Shown here one piece after another: positions 7,948-15,925 of a stretch of 64,000 nt of DNA. The notes below the pieces were generated by a model. The model was given only the letters and a program-made list of their open reading frames with translations, did no database searches and was not told the DNA's origin. The stretch comes from Vicinamibacterales bacterium (GTDB taxonomy: Bacteria; Acidobacteriota; Vicinamibacteria; Vicinamibacterales; UBA2999). The number at the start of each line of letters is the position of its first letter. Position 1 is the stretch's first letter. The stretch lies in NCBI GenBank assembly GCA_041394705.1, contig JAWKHS010000006.1, forward strand, positions 248,001 through 312,000, read 5' to 3'. A program made the position numbers and the translations under genes.

Positions 7948-8574
7948 GTGCGCGCGTCGCGACTGCTCCAGATCCTGCTGCTCCTCCAGAACAGGGGGCG
8001 GATGACGGCCCAGGGCCTGGCGCATGAGCTCGAGGTGGCGCCGCGCACCATCCTGCGCGACGTGGACGCCCTCACGGAAGCTGGCCTGCCAGTGGTGGTG
8101 CACGCCGGGTACCGCGGCGGCATCGAGCTGGGCTTCGACTACCGGACGCGGCTCACGGGTCTCGATGCCGACGAGGCCGAAGCCCTGGGCGTGATGCTCG
8201 CAAGGCCCGTGGACCATCTGGCCGCCGTCGGCCTCGCGGGGCCCGCCCGCCGGGCGCGGCGCAAGCTGCTGGAAGCGTTTCCGGATGGGGTGCGCGCCCG
8301 CGCGTCGGAAGCGGCCCGGCGCTTTCGCTACATGGACACGGCCCCGCACGAGGCCGACGGCGGGGATCCGCGACTCCCGGCGCTCGCCGCCGCCATTCGC
8401 GAACGTCGGGTCGTGCGCATCCGGGCGTATCAGCCTGGCGAGCGGACGATCCACCCGGTCGGACTGGTGTGCCGCCTGGAGGGCTGGCTCATCGAGGACG
8501 CGCTGGCGCCGGAGGCGCCCGAGCCGCTCGACCGCTGCGGCGACGTGAACATCTCGTCGCGGAGGTTCACGTGA
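7948..8574 (+). CDS. WYL-domain transcriptional regulator (YafY-like)
   Basis: A 208-residue DNA-binding regulator. A DeoR-type winged helix at about 1-55 (RASRLLQILLLLQNRGRMTA, then ELEVAPRTILRDVDALTEAG) is followed by a WYL-type domain from about 150 to the end (RVVRIRAYQPGERTIHPVGL ... GDVNISSRRFT), the compact subfamily that ends in an N-I-S-x-R-R-F motif. I chose the GTG at 7948 because it is the last start before the helix-turn-helix; an in-frame start at 7891 would add 19 residues without family resemblance. It is transcribed divergently from the 7697-7876/7263-7700 pair, its likely target. Confidence 0.85.
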   Translation: MRASRLLQILLLLQNRGRMTAQGLAHELEVAPRTILRDVDALTEAGLPVVVHAGYRGGIELGFDYRTRLTGLDADEAEALGVMLARPVDHLAAVGLAGPARRARRKLLEAFPDGVRARASEAARRFRYMDTAPHEADGGDPRLPALAAAIRERRVVRIRAYQPGERTIHPVGLVCRLEGWLIEDALAPEAPEPLDRCGDVNISSRRFT

Positions 8575-8651
8575 GATATCTTCGGGCCTGACTCCAACGC
8601 GCGGCACCGCCGGCCCGTCCAAGCTCCAGTCCTTACGCCGGAGCCGACGAG

Positions 8652-9971
8652 ATGACCACGCTGCTGATGGCCGCGCTGCTCGCCACCCAACCCGCTGCCC
8701 TGCAGGACGCCGACGCCGTGACCCGGCTGCTCGCGTCGCTGCGCGCGGCCGATCCCGCCGTCTGCGAACTCGCGGCCCGGTCGCTCACCGGATTCGGCGG
8801 CTGGCGGAGCGACCTCGACGAGCCCATGCCGCAGCCGATGCCGATGCCCACGCCCACGCCGATGCCCATGCCCTTCGCGGGCGGCGGCGGCCGGGGCCCT
8901 TCGCCGCGCGTACGGCCTGCCGCCCGATCGGCCTGGGACGCGGGCGTCGTCGAGGCCTTTCGCCCGGCCCTGCGCGATCCCAGCCGCTGCGTGCGGCGCA
9001 TCGCGGCCCGCGTGATCGGCAGGGCGAAGCCCGCATGGGCGTTGCAGGAATTCACGACGCTGGCGACGTCGCCGGAAGCGGCGCACCGCGAGACCGGCGT
9101 CCTGGGGCTCGGCGTGATCGAGGAACCGGCGACGATCGCGACCATCATCGCCGCGATGGCCGATCGCGACGAGGGCGTGCGCGGCACGGCGGCCTGGGCG
9201 CTCGGCGAACTTGAACTCCTGCGGGGCGTCCCGCCGCTCGCGAAGGCGTTGGACGACCCGTCCGCCTCCGTACGGCGCCGCGCCGTCTGGGCGCTGGGCC
9301 AGATCGAGGACGAGATCGCGCTGCCCGCCCTCGAGCGGGCGCTCCGCGATCGCACTCCGGACGTGCGGCGCATGGCGGCGTGGGCGCTCGGGGAGCTGGA
9401 GTCAGCGAAGGCCGTGGGGGTGCTGAAGAGCGCCGTGAGCGACCCGGACGTCGAGACGCGCGCCACGGTCGCATGGGCGCTGGGCGAGATCGAGGACCGA
9501 AGTGCCGTCGACGTGCTGGTGCCGCTCGTCAAGGACGGGAACGCGCGCGTACGCCGGATGGCGGGATGGGCCTTGGGCGAGATCGAGAGCCGGACGGCGG
9601 TGCCGGTGCTCGAGCCGCTCGTGCGTGACGCCGATCGCGACGTGAAGCTGATGGCCCTCTGGGCCCTGGGCGAGATCGAGTCCGACACGGCGGTCGCAGC
9701 GGTGGCCGCGGGACTCTCGGATCGCGACGCCGAGGTACGACGGATGGCGGCCTGGGCGCTCGGCGAGATCGAGGCGCCGACGGCCGTGTCCAGCCTGACG
9801 CCCCTGCTGAAGGACCCCGACGACGGCGTGCGCGCCACCGTGGCCTGGGCATTGGGCGAGATCGAGAGCCGTTCCGCGCTGCCGGCGCTCGACGCGGTGC
9901 GCGAGGACGGCTCGCCGGCGGTGCGGCGCGCCGTGCGCTGGGCCATCGGCCAGATCGACGATCGCCGCTAG
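8652..9971 (+). CDS. HEAT-repeat protein with exact 31-residue units
   Basis: A 439-residue protein with an N-terminal hydrophobic stretch (possible signal peptide, residues 1-18) and a Met/Pro-rich linker at about 58-74 (alternating PMPMPTP). Nine consecutive HEAT/PBS-lyase-type helical repeats of 31 residues run from about 175 to the end, each carrying a WALGEIE-like core followed by a helix ending in a DxxVR-like turn. Such solenoids bind proteins; no enzyme domain is present. Its TAG stop overlaps the stop of the convergent sigma-factor gene (both use the CTAG at 9968-9971), so neither gene has room for a terminator. Confidence 0.85.
   Translation: MTTLLMAALLATQPAALQDADAVTRLLASLRAADPAVCELAARSLTGFGGWRSDLDEPMPQPMPMPTPTPMPMPFAGGGGRGPSPRVRPAARSAWDAGVVEAFRPALRDPSRCVRRIAARVIGRAKPAWALQEFTTLATSPEAAHRETGVLGLGVIEEPATIATIIAAMADRDEGVRGTAAWALGELELLRGVPPLAKALDDPSASVRRRAVWALGQIEDEIALPALERALRDRTPDVRRMAAWALGELESAKAVGVLKSAVSDPDVETRATVAWALGEIEDRSAVDVLVPLVKDGNARVRRMAGWALGEIESRTAVPVLEPLVRDADRDVKLMALWALGEIESDTAVAAVAAGLSDRDAEVRRMAAWALGEIEAPTAVSSLTPLLKDPDDGVRATVAWALGEIESRSALPALDAVREDGSPAVRRAVRWAIGQIDDRR
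9183..9962 (+). repeat. 93-bp tandem repeats encoding HEAT units
   Basis: The conserved Trp codon of the WALGE core recurs at 9195, 9288, 9381, 9474 and so on to 9939, in exact steps of 93 bp (nine copies, no indel). Conservation is visible at the DNA level in the tgggcgctgggcgagatcga core. Confidence 0.85.
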
Positions 9972-11215
9972 CGCGCGCGCACGGCCGCCTCGGCCAGCGC
10001 CGCGCGGCGCCTGCGCAGGAACGCGGCTTCGGCGGCGTTGCCGGCGACGGCGAGGGCCGCGTCGTACGCAACCGCCGCCTCGTCGACCCTCCCGAGACGA
10101 CGGAGGAGATCGGCGCGGACCGCGTGGAACAGGTGGACGCCGCGAAGCGGCAGCGGCTCCACGAGCGCGAGCGCGGCAGCGGCGCCGTGGACCTCCGCCA
10201 CCGCGACGGCCCGGTTCAGCGCGACGATCGGCGTGGGCGTGAACGCGAGCAGCCGATCGTAGAGCTGCAGGATCTGCCGCCAGTCGGTCGCCGCCACCGT
10301 GGCCGCGTCGCTGTGCACGGCGTGGATGGCCGCCTGGACCTGATAGGGGCCGGGGCGATTCCGGGCCAGGCACCCCCGGACCAGCGCCTGCCCTTCGTCG
10401 ACGAGCGCCCGATCCCATCGCGACCGGTCCTGGTCCGCCAGGAGCACGAGGTCACCATCCGCCGTGACGCGCGTGCGGCGCCTCGATTCCACGAGCAGCA
10501 TCAGCGCGAGCAGGCCCTGCACTTCGGGGTCGCCTGGCACGAGGGCGTGCAGCAGCCGTCCCAGCCGGAGTGCCTCCGCGCACAGGTCTTCGCGGACGAT
10601 GCGCTCACCCGACGCGGCGGCGTAGCCCTCGTTGAAGATCAGGTAGACCACGGCCAGCACCGCCTGCAGGCGCTCGGGCAGGTCGGCCTCGTCTGGCACG
10701 CGGTAGGGCACGCCGGCGTCGCGGATCTTTCGCTTCGCACGCGCCAGACGCTGGGCCATGGTCGCCTCAGGCACCAGGAACGCGCGGGCGATCTCGGCCG
10801 TGGTGAGGCCCCCCAGCAGGCGCAGTGTGAGCGCCACCCGCACGTTGAGCGCCAGCGCCGGATGGCAACAGGTGAAGATCAGGCGCAGCCGGTCGTCGGG
10901 CCACGCCTCGGGCTCCGCCGGCGAGTCCGCCTCGTCCGCGTGTCGCAGCCACTCCGCCTGGGCGTGCCGCGCGTCCCGGCTGGACTCGCGGCGCAGGCGG
11001 TCGATGGCCTTGTGCTTGGCGACGGTGACGATCCATCCAGCCGGGCTCGGCGGCAGGCCCGCGGCCGGCCACCGTTCCACGGCGAGGACGAACGCTTCCT
11101 GCACCGCCTCCTCCGCCAGGTCGATGTCGCCGCACAGGCGCACGAGCACGCTCACGGCACGGCCGTACTCTGCCGTGAAGATGCGCGCCACCGCCGGGCG
11201 ATCGAGCTCGGCCAC
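9968..11215 (-). CDS. ECF42-type RNA polymerase sigma factor with TPR-like C-terminus
   Basis: A 415-residue sigma factor. Sigma-2 is at about 10-80 (DIDLAEEAVQEAFVLAVERW), sigma-4 at about 120-175 (LGGLTTAEIARAFLVPEATM), and a long C-terminal extension follows with the family hallmarks LIFNEGYAA and an alpha-helical TPR-like region (WRQILQLYDRLLAFTPTPIV). This layout, and the DGPF/YCII gene 3 bp upstream on the same strand, define the ECF42 group, which works without an anti-sigma factor. A matching promoter lies ahead of the pair, so autoregulation is likely. The inducing signal is unknown. Confidence 0.92.
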   Translation of the reverse strand: MAELDRPAVARIFTAEYGRAVSVLVRLCGDIDLAEEAVQEAFVLAVERWPAAGLPPSPAGWIVTVAKHKAIDRLRRESSRDARHAQAEWLRHADEADSPAEPEAWPDDRLRLIFTCCHPALALNVRVALTLRLLGGLTTAEIARAFLVPEATMAQRLARAKRKIRDAGVPYRVPDEADLPERLQAVLAVVYLIFNEGYAAASGERIVREDLCAEALRLGRLLHALVPGDPEVQGLLALMLLVESRRRTRVTADGDLVLLADQDRSRWDRALVDEGQALVRGCLARNRPGPYQVQAAIHAVHSDAATVAATDWRQILQLYDRLLAFTPTPIVALNRAVAVAEVHGAAAALALVEPLPLRGVHLFHAVRADLLRRLGRVDEAAVAYDAALAVAGNAAEAAFLRRRRAALAEAAVRAR

Positions 11216-11218
11216 GGA

Positions 11219-11560
11219 TCAATGCCGGAAAGGCCGTACCTCGATGGGCAGCGTGGTGGCCCGGGCGAGCTTCCGGCCCCAGTCGAGGGCGGCGTCGAGG
11301 TCCGCGGCCCTGACCACGGTGAACCCGCCGAGGTGCTCCTTGCCTTCCACGTACGGTCCGTCGACGACGAGCACCTCGCCGCCCGACGGACGAAGCACCG
11401 TGGCGCTCTCGGCGTCGTGCAGCCCGCCCGCGAAGACCCACGCGCCGGCCGCCTGCATGTCGGCCGTCAGCGCGCCCACGTCGCGCATGATGCGTTCGAG
11501 GTCCACCGTGGCCGGCGGCGGGCCGTCGGGCTGATAGATGCTGAGCAGGTACTGTTTCAT
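11219..11560 (-). CDS. DGPF/YCII-family protein
   Basis: A 113-residue soluble ferredoxin-like protein of the YCII group. The opening MKQYLLSIYQPDGPPP and the segment VVDGPYVEGKEHLGGFTVV (about 74-92) carry the D-G-P-[YF] signature. DGPF proteins are the standard neighbours and targets of ECF42 sigma factors, and this gene is first in the two-gene unit, 3 bp before the sigma gene. Its biochemical role is not established. It has a good ribosome site (CGGAGG, 7 nt before the ATG). Confidence 0.92.
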   Translation of the reverse strand: MKQYLLSIYQPDGPPPATVDLERIMRDVGALTADMQAAGAWVFAGGLHDAESATVLRPSGGEVLVVDGPYVEGKEHLGGFTVVRAADLDAALDWGRKLARATTLPIEVRPFRH

Positions 11561-11578
11561 GTCTGCCTCCGACGTTAA

Positions 11579-11605
11579 TACGAACGGGAGGCAGCCGGAT
11601 CGACA
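11579..11605 (-). promoter_or_regulatory. Candidate ECF42-dependent promoter
   Basis: Minus strand: TGTCGA (11600-11605), a 17-bp spacer, then CGTA (11579-11582), about 18 nt before the DGPF start. From memory, the ECF42 promoters mapped in Streptomyces have TGTCGA at -35 and a CGA/TC-like -10. The -35 here is identical and the -10 is close. Confidence 0.6.
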
Positions 11606-11617
11606 GCGCGGCGGCGC

Positions 11618-12523
11618 TTATTGCGGCAGGCCCGTGAGCGTCCGGCTCAGCTCGTGCAGCCGGTGGCGGGCCTCCGCGTCGGCGGCCTGCCGGTGGGGCG
11701 TGCCCGGCCGCTGTCCAACGAAGTAGCTCCCGCTGGGCGCGTCGGTGGCAATGGCATGCATGACGGCCGCCGCGCCTTCTTCCACGGTGCTCCTGGGCGT
11801 GCCGCCCGCGGAGCGGACCATGTTCGTGTCCATGTAGGTGGCCGGGTGGAGCGCGTGCACGACGACGCCCTTTCCCTTCAGCTCCTGCGCCAGGTCGATC
11901 GTGAACATCACCTGCGCCAGCTTGCTCTGTCCGTACGCCCGGCCCGACGTGTAGCCGTGCTCGAGCATGACGTCCGAGAAGTCGATCGGCGAGGCCGCAA
12001 TCGACGACACGTTGACGATGCGGGGTGAGTGCCCCCGTTCCAGGACCGGCAGCAGGAGATAGGACAGCGCGTAGCCGGAAAGGTAGTTCACGGCGAACTG
12101 CAGCTCGTGCCCGTCCGCGCTCAGGGTGCGCTCTGGCGCGATCACGCCGGCGTTGTTCACGAGCAGGTCGAGCCGGGTGTAGTCACGGCGGATGTCGGCA
12201 GCCAGGCGGCGCACCTCGGCGAGGGAGGCCAGGTCGGCCCCGTAGAAGCGGGCCGAGCCCGTGCCGCCCGCGGCGATCGCGTTCACGACGGCATGGCCGC
12301 GCTCGGCGTTCCGGCCGTGGACGATGACGTGCGCCCCCTGCGCCGCGAGCGCGAAGGCGACCTCGCGGCCGAGACCGTCCGTGGACCCCGTGACGAGCAC
12401 GATCCGCTGCGATGCCGCCGGCGCCGCAGGTCTGGGATTGCCGCCGGGCTGGGCCCAGGAGGCGTGAGCGGCGAGGAGCGACACGGCGGCCGCGGCAGCG
12501 AGGTCTACGCGGCGGATGGACAT
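11618..12523 (-). CDS. Short-chain dehydrogenase/reductase with signal peptide
   Basis: A 301-residue SDR of the retinol-dehydrogenase/WWOX-like type. The Rossmann motif VTGSTDGLG (44-52), the NNAG strand and the catalytic Tyr-x-x-x-Lys (YGQSK) are intact. Before the enzyme domain lies a typical export signal (MSIRRVDLAAAAAVSLLAAH, then ASWAQ), which is unusual because SDRs use cytoplasmic NAD(P). It may be a membrane anchor or a Tat/Sec signal for a cofactor-loaded enzyme. The start at 12523 is supported by a TATACT box 7 nt upstream, implying a leaderless mRNA. The gene is monocistronic. Confidence 0.85.
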   Translation of the reverse strand: MSIRRVDLAAAAAVSLLAAHASWAQPGGNPRPAAPAASQRIVLVTGSTDGLGREVAFALAAQGAHVIVHGRNAERGHAVVNAIAAGGTGSARFYGADLASLAEVRRLAADIRRDYTRLDLLVNNAGVIAPERTLSADGHELQFAVNYLSGYALSYLLLPVLERGHSPRIVNVSSIAASPIDFSDVMLEHGYTSGRAYGQSKLAQVMFTIDLAQELKGKGVVVHALHPATYMDTNMVRSAGGTPRSTVEEGAAAVMHAIATDAPSGSYFVGQRPGTPHRQAADAEARHRLHELSRTLTGLPQ

Positions 12524-12530
12524 GCCGGGC

Positions 12531-12536
12531 AGTATA
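12531..12536 (-). promoter_or_regulatory. -10 box (TATACT) of the SDR gene, leaderless arrangement
   Basis: TATACT on the minus strand ends 7 nt before the ATG, leaving no room for a Shine-Dalgarno. No convincing -35. Confidence 0.55.
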
Positions 12537-12633
12537 GAACCCCTCCCGGACATGGGCGCGTCGCCGCGAGAGCCGCGGGCGGACCGAGGGACGGGACGCT
12601 CCGGCGCCGCACGCCGGCTGGCGGTCGACGGCC

Positions 12634-12639
12634 TATAAT
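12634..12639 (+). promoter_or_regulatory. -10 box (TATAAT) ahead of the cupin fragment
   Basis: Perfect TATAAT 38 nt before the ATG of the cupin stub. It probably now drives the stub and the downstream histidine kinase as one transcript. Confidence 0.5.
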
Positions 12640-12677
12640 CCGTGCGCGCACGTCCCGTGCCTCGCGAGGCCCCTCCG

Positions 12678-12863
12678 ATGTCGCAGCGTCTGGAGTTCCA
12701 CCGTCTGTCGGATCCCGGCGACGGCTTGAAGCGCGTCCTCGCGCCCGGCCTCGTCGCCAGCACCTATCCCGGCGCCCACGCCATGCTCTCGATCGCCGAC
12801 GTCGAACCCAACGCCGAAGGCACGGTGCACCGGCATCCCGAGCAACCGTTGGGGCTGCCATGA
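12678..12863 (+). pseudogene. N-terminal cupin fragment
   Basis: 61 residues that match the beginning of a small cupin (strands around VLAPGLVASTYPGAHAMLSI) and reach the first metal-binding segment (GTVHRHPEQP). The frame then stops, so the second half of the barrel and its remaining histidine are missing; full-length members have about 105-115 residues. A good -10 box precedes it. The reading frame of the kinase at 12910 is open across the end of the stub, so a frameshift or deletion that brought the two genes together is likely. Confidence 0.6.
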
Positions 12864-12909
12864 CGGAGGCGCTCCGCGGCCCCGGGGCCGTCACTTCGAA
12901 CGAGACACC

Positions 12910-14340
12910 GTGGGCGCCACCGTTCCCGACGACTCCCGCGATTCGGCGCTGACGTCCGACACCGGCGTGGTCGAGCTGGCGGTCCGGGCCCGGCTGCTCG
13001 ACCTGTCGTACCAGCGGATGCTGCAGTCGGTGGCGGTGTCGCTCAGCGTTCCCCTGATCTTCGTCTGGCTCATCCGGCCGCTGTTTCCGGCCACGCAGCT
13101 CTTCTCGTGGCTTGGAGGGGTCTGGGCAGCGGCGCTGCTGCGGGGCGCGCTCTGGCGGGCCTGGAAGCACGCCGCGCCGAAAGCCACGGACATCGGCCGG
13201 TGGACCGTCCTCTTCTGGGCTGGCGCGGCCGTCGCCGCGGCGACCTGGGCGGCGGGCGCGTGGCTGCTGATGGCCGACGCCGCGTCCGGCGAGTCGATGA
13301 TGCTGGCCATCATGATGCTCGGCGTGACGGCAATCGGCTCGAGCGCGCTGGCCCCGCACCTGCCGTCGTCGAGCACGTTCATCGTCGTGAACCTGGCTCC
13401 GGTGGCCGCCGGCATGCTCGCCAAGCCGGACCCGGTCGTGCGCATCGCGGCCCTGGCCGTGATCGTCGGGATCATCTCGCTCCTGGGCACCGTCTACCGG
13501 GCGCACCGCGAGCTGGCCAGCATGTTCCGGGCCGAGATTCGCCTGTCGGCAGCCGTCGCGGAGGCCGTGAACGCGCGAACGGCCGCCGAGCAGGCCAGCG
13601 CCGCGAAGAGCGAGTTCCTGGCCAACATGAGCCACGAGCTGCGGACGCCGCTCAACGCGATCCTCGGCTACAGCGAGATGCTGGCGGAGGACGCCCGCGC
13701 CTCGGGCGCCCACGCGACGGCCGCGGACCTGGACAAGGTGTCGGCCGCGGGCCGTCACCTGCTCAACCTCATCAACGACGTGCTGGATCTCTCGAAGATC
13801 GAAGCCGGCCGGATGGACGTGCACGCCGACACGGTGGACGTCGGCGCCGTGGTCCGCCGCGTGCTGGACACCAGCGGCCCGCTGGCCGCGGCCGGCGGCA
13901 ACACGCTGACCGCGGCGGGACTCGCCACCATGGGAACCATCGAGTCCGATGCCTTGAAGATCCAGCAGGTGCTGCTGAACCTCGTCGGCAACGCGTGCAA
14001 GTTCACGAGCCACGGCCGCGTGCACGTCGCCTGCGGCCGCGAGCGCGCCGGCGGCGTCGACTGGATCGTCGTGGACGTGGAGGACACCGGCATCGGCATG
14101 ACCGACGACCAGGTGGCCCGGCTCTTCACCCAGTTCATGCAGGCCGACACGTCCACGACGCGCGCCTACGGCGGCACCGGCCTCGGCCTGGCCATCAGTC
14201 AACGCCTGTGCCACCTGATGGGCGGCGCGATCACCGTTCGCAGCCAGGCCGGCCACGGGTCCACGTTCACGCTGCGTCTGCCGGCCGCGATTCCCGGCGC
14301 GGTCCGTCGCGCCGTACCGCCGGCACCCGCGGCGCCGTAG
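12910..14340 (+). CDS. Membrane sensor histidine kinase
   Basis: 476 residues from the GTG at 12910. The N-terminal sensor region (about 30-215) has five or six hydrophobic helices and no large extracellular domain. A HisKA domain carries the phosphoacceptor His242 (ANMSHELRTPLNAILGYSEM), and a HATPase_c domain has an N box (LVGNACKF), DTGIGM and GTGLGLAISQRL. There is no receiver domain and no adjacent response regulator, so it is an orphan. The membrane sensor resembles MASE-type domains but I cannot name it. Upstream lies the truncated cupin, which may share its promoter. Confidence 0.9.
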   Translation: MGATVPDDSRDSALTSDTGVVELAVRARLLDLSYQRMLQSVAVSLSVPLIFVWLIRPLFPATQLFSWLGGVWAAALLRGALWRAWKHAAPKATDIGRWTVLFWAGAAVAAATWAAGAWLLMADAASGESMMLAIMMLGVTAIGSSALAPHLPSSSTFIVVNLAPVAAGMLAKPDPVVRIAALAVIVGIISLLGTVYRAHRELASMFRAEIRLSAAVAEAVNARTAAEQASAAKSEFLANMSHELRTPLNAILGYSEMLAEDARASGAHATAADLDKVSAAGRHLLNLINDVLDLSKIEAGRMDVHADTVDVGAVVRRVLDTSGPLAAAGGNTLTAAGLATMGTIESDALKIQQVLLNLVGNACKFTSHGRVHVACGRERAGGVDWIVVDVEDTGIGMTDDQVARLFTQFMQADTSTTRAYGGTGLGLAISQRLCHLMGGAITVRSQAGHGSTFTLRLPAAIPGAVRRAVPPAPAAP

Positions 14341-14381
14341 CGCAGCCGCGCGTCAACGGCGAGTCCGCTCCGCACCCGCTG

Positions 14382-14387
14382 TATAGT
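14382..14387 (+). promoter_or_regulatory. -10 box (TATAGT) of the YbaK gene, leaderless arrangement
   Basis: TATAGT ends 8 nt before the ATG at 14396, so transcription should begin at or next to the start codon. No Shine-Dalgarno. Confidence 0.6.
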
Positions 14388-14395
14388 GCCGGCTG

Positions 14396-14890
14396 ATGAG
14401 CCTGCAGTCCGTCAAGTCGTTCCTGGCCGCCCATGCGCCGGAACTCACCGTGATCGAGCTGGAGGCCAGCACCGCCACCGTGCCCCTGGCCGCCGAGGCT
14501 CACGGCGTGGAGCCCGGCCGTATCGCCAAGACGCTGTCGCTCAGGATCGGTCCCGACGTGGTGGTGCTGGTCACGCGCGGAGACGCGCGACTCGACAACC
14601 AGAAGTACAAGGCCGTGTTCCGCGCCAAGCCGAAGATGCTCGATCTGTCGGAGGTGGAAGCCGAAACCGGCCATCCGGTGGGCGGTGTCAGCCCGTTCGG
14701 ACTGTCGCGGCCGCTGCGCGTCTACTGCGACGTGTCGCTCAAGGACTTCGACGAGGTGCTGCCGGCCGCCGGCGCCATCAACGCGGCCGTCCGGGTCAGT
14801 CCGGATCGCCTGGCCGCCCTCACGGGCGCCGAGTGGGTCGACGTCACGAGGCGCGGCGACGTGCCCTCACCAGAGGCGGCACCGGAGTAG
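14396..14890 (+). CDS. YbaK/EbsC-family aminoacyl-tRNA deacylase
   Basis: A 164-residue single-domain trans-editing protein. The conserved Lys of the active site is in GRIAKTLSLRIG (about 42-53). DARLDNQKYKAVF (64-76) and the glycine loop GGVSPFGL (about 97-104) are diagnostic of the YbaK/ProX fold. Family members hydrolyse mischarged tRNAs such as Cys-tRNA(Pro) or Ala-tRNA(Pro); which one cannot be read from the sequence. The next gene begins 3 bp after its stop, so the two are co-transcribed. Confidence 0.9.
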   Translation: MSLQSVKSFLAAHAPELTVIELEASTATVPLAAEAHGVEPGRIAKTLSLRIGPDVVVLVTRGDARLDNQKYKAVFRAKPKMLDLSEVEAETGHPVGGVSPFGLSRPLRVYCDVSLKDFDEVLPAAGAINAAVRVSPDRLAALTGAEWVDVTRRGDVPSPEAAPE

Positions 14891-14893
14891 GCC

Positions 14894-15925
14894 GTGCGAA
14901 TCCGAGTGTGCGCCGTCATCGCCGCCCTGGTGGCGATGCCGACGCCGCCCCAGGCGCGACAGTCCCCCGTCCAATGGACGCCGGTCGAGAGCGGCGTCAC
15001 GGCGCGCCTCAGGGGCGTGAGCACGGTGTCGGCGGACGTCGCCTGGGCGAGCGGCGCCGCGGGTACGGTGCTGCGGACCGTCGACGGCGGGCGGACGTGG
15101 ACGCCGCGCCCCGTGGACGGCGCCGCCGCGCTCGACTTCCGCGACGTGGACGCGCCGAGCGCGGAGGTGGCCTACGTGCTCAGCATAGGGCCGGGCGAGG
15201 CCTCGCGCATCTACAAGACGGCGGACGGCGGACGCACGTGGACGCTGCAGCTGGCCAACACCGATCCCAAAGTCTTCCTCGACGCGATGGCCTTCCGTGA
15301 CGAGGCGCACGGCGTCGCGTTCGCCGACTCGGTGGACGGGCGCTTCGTGGTGTTCACGACCGCGAACGGCGGAGCCGAGTGGACGCGCATCCCACCCGAC
15401 CGCCTGCCGCCCGCCCTGCCCGGCGAGGGCGCCTTCGCGGCCAGCGGATCGAACGTGGCGCTCGATCGGCGTCGCGCCATCTGGATTGGCACGACCGCCG
15501 GACGGGTCCTCGCGTCGCACGACGAGGGCCGCACCTGGCGCGTCGTCCGGACGCCGGTGGCGACCGGCGACGCCACGGGCATCTTCTCCATCGCCTTCCG
15601 CGACCCACGGCACGGCGTGGTCGTGGGCGGCACGTACACGGACGAGCGGGCAGCCACGGACAATGTGGCGGTGACCGCCGACGGCGGCGCTTCCTGGACG
15701 CGGCCCGCGCGGGGGCTCACGGGGTTCCGATCCGCGGTGACGTGGTGGCGCGACGGCTGGCTGGCCGTGGGCCCCACCGGCGCCGACTGGTCGGCCGACG
15801 ACGGACGCACCTGGACACCGGCGGGCGGTGACGGGTACGACGCCGTGAGCGTCGCGCCGGACGGCGCCCTGGCCTGGGCCTCGGGCGCGGGCGGCCGCCT
15901 GGGGAAGGTGACGCGGCCCCGGTGA
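14894..15925 (+). CDS. Secreted YCF48/BNR-repeat beta-propeller protein
   Basis: 343 residues from a GTG start, with a signal peptide (about 1-22, ending PPQARQ). The rest is a seven-bladed propeller built from sialidase-like BNR/Asp-box repeats: DGGRTWT near 63, DGGRTWT near 112, NGGAEWT, DEGRTWR, DGGASWT and DDGRTWT follow at 40-60 residue intervals. Such proteins resemble the photosystem II assembly factor YCF48/HCF136 but are widespread in non-phototrophs as exported propellers of unknown role. Translationally close to ybaK (3-bp gap), although no functional link is evident. Confidence 0.85.
   Translation: MRIRVCAVIAALVAMPTPPQARQSPVQWTPVESGVTARLRGVSTVSADVAWASGAAGTVLRTVDGGRTWTPRPVDGAAALDFRDVDAPSAEVAYVLSIGPGEASRIYKTADGGRTWTLQLANTDPKVFLDAMAFRDEAHGVAFADSVDGRFVVFTTANGGAEWTRIPPDRLPPALPGEGAFAASGSNVALDRRRAIWIGTTAGRVLASHDEGRTWRVVRTPVATGDATGIFSIAFRDPRHGVVVGGTYTDERAATDNVAVTADGGASWTRPARGLTGFRSAVTWWRDGWLAVGPTGADWSADDGRTWTPAGGDGYDAVSVAPDGALAWASGAGGRLGKVTRPR

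Noticed and set aside
8652..8900. The Met/Pro-rich segment of the HEAT protein as a metal-binding domain.
   Set aside because: Alternating Met and Pro could bind copper, but the segment is short, there are no His or Cys, and no metal genes lie nearby; a flexible linker is the simpler reading.
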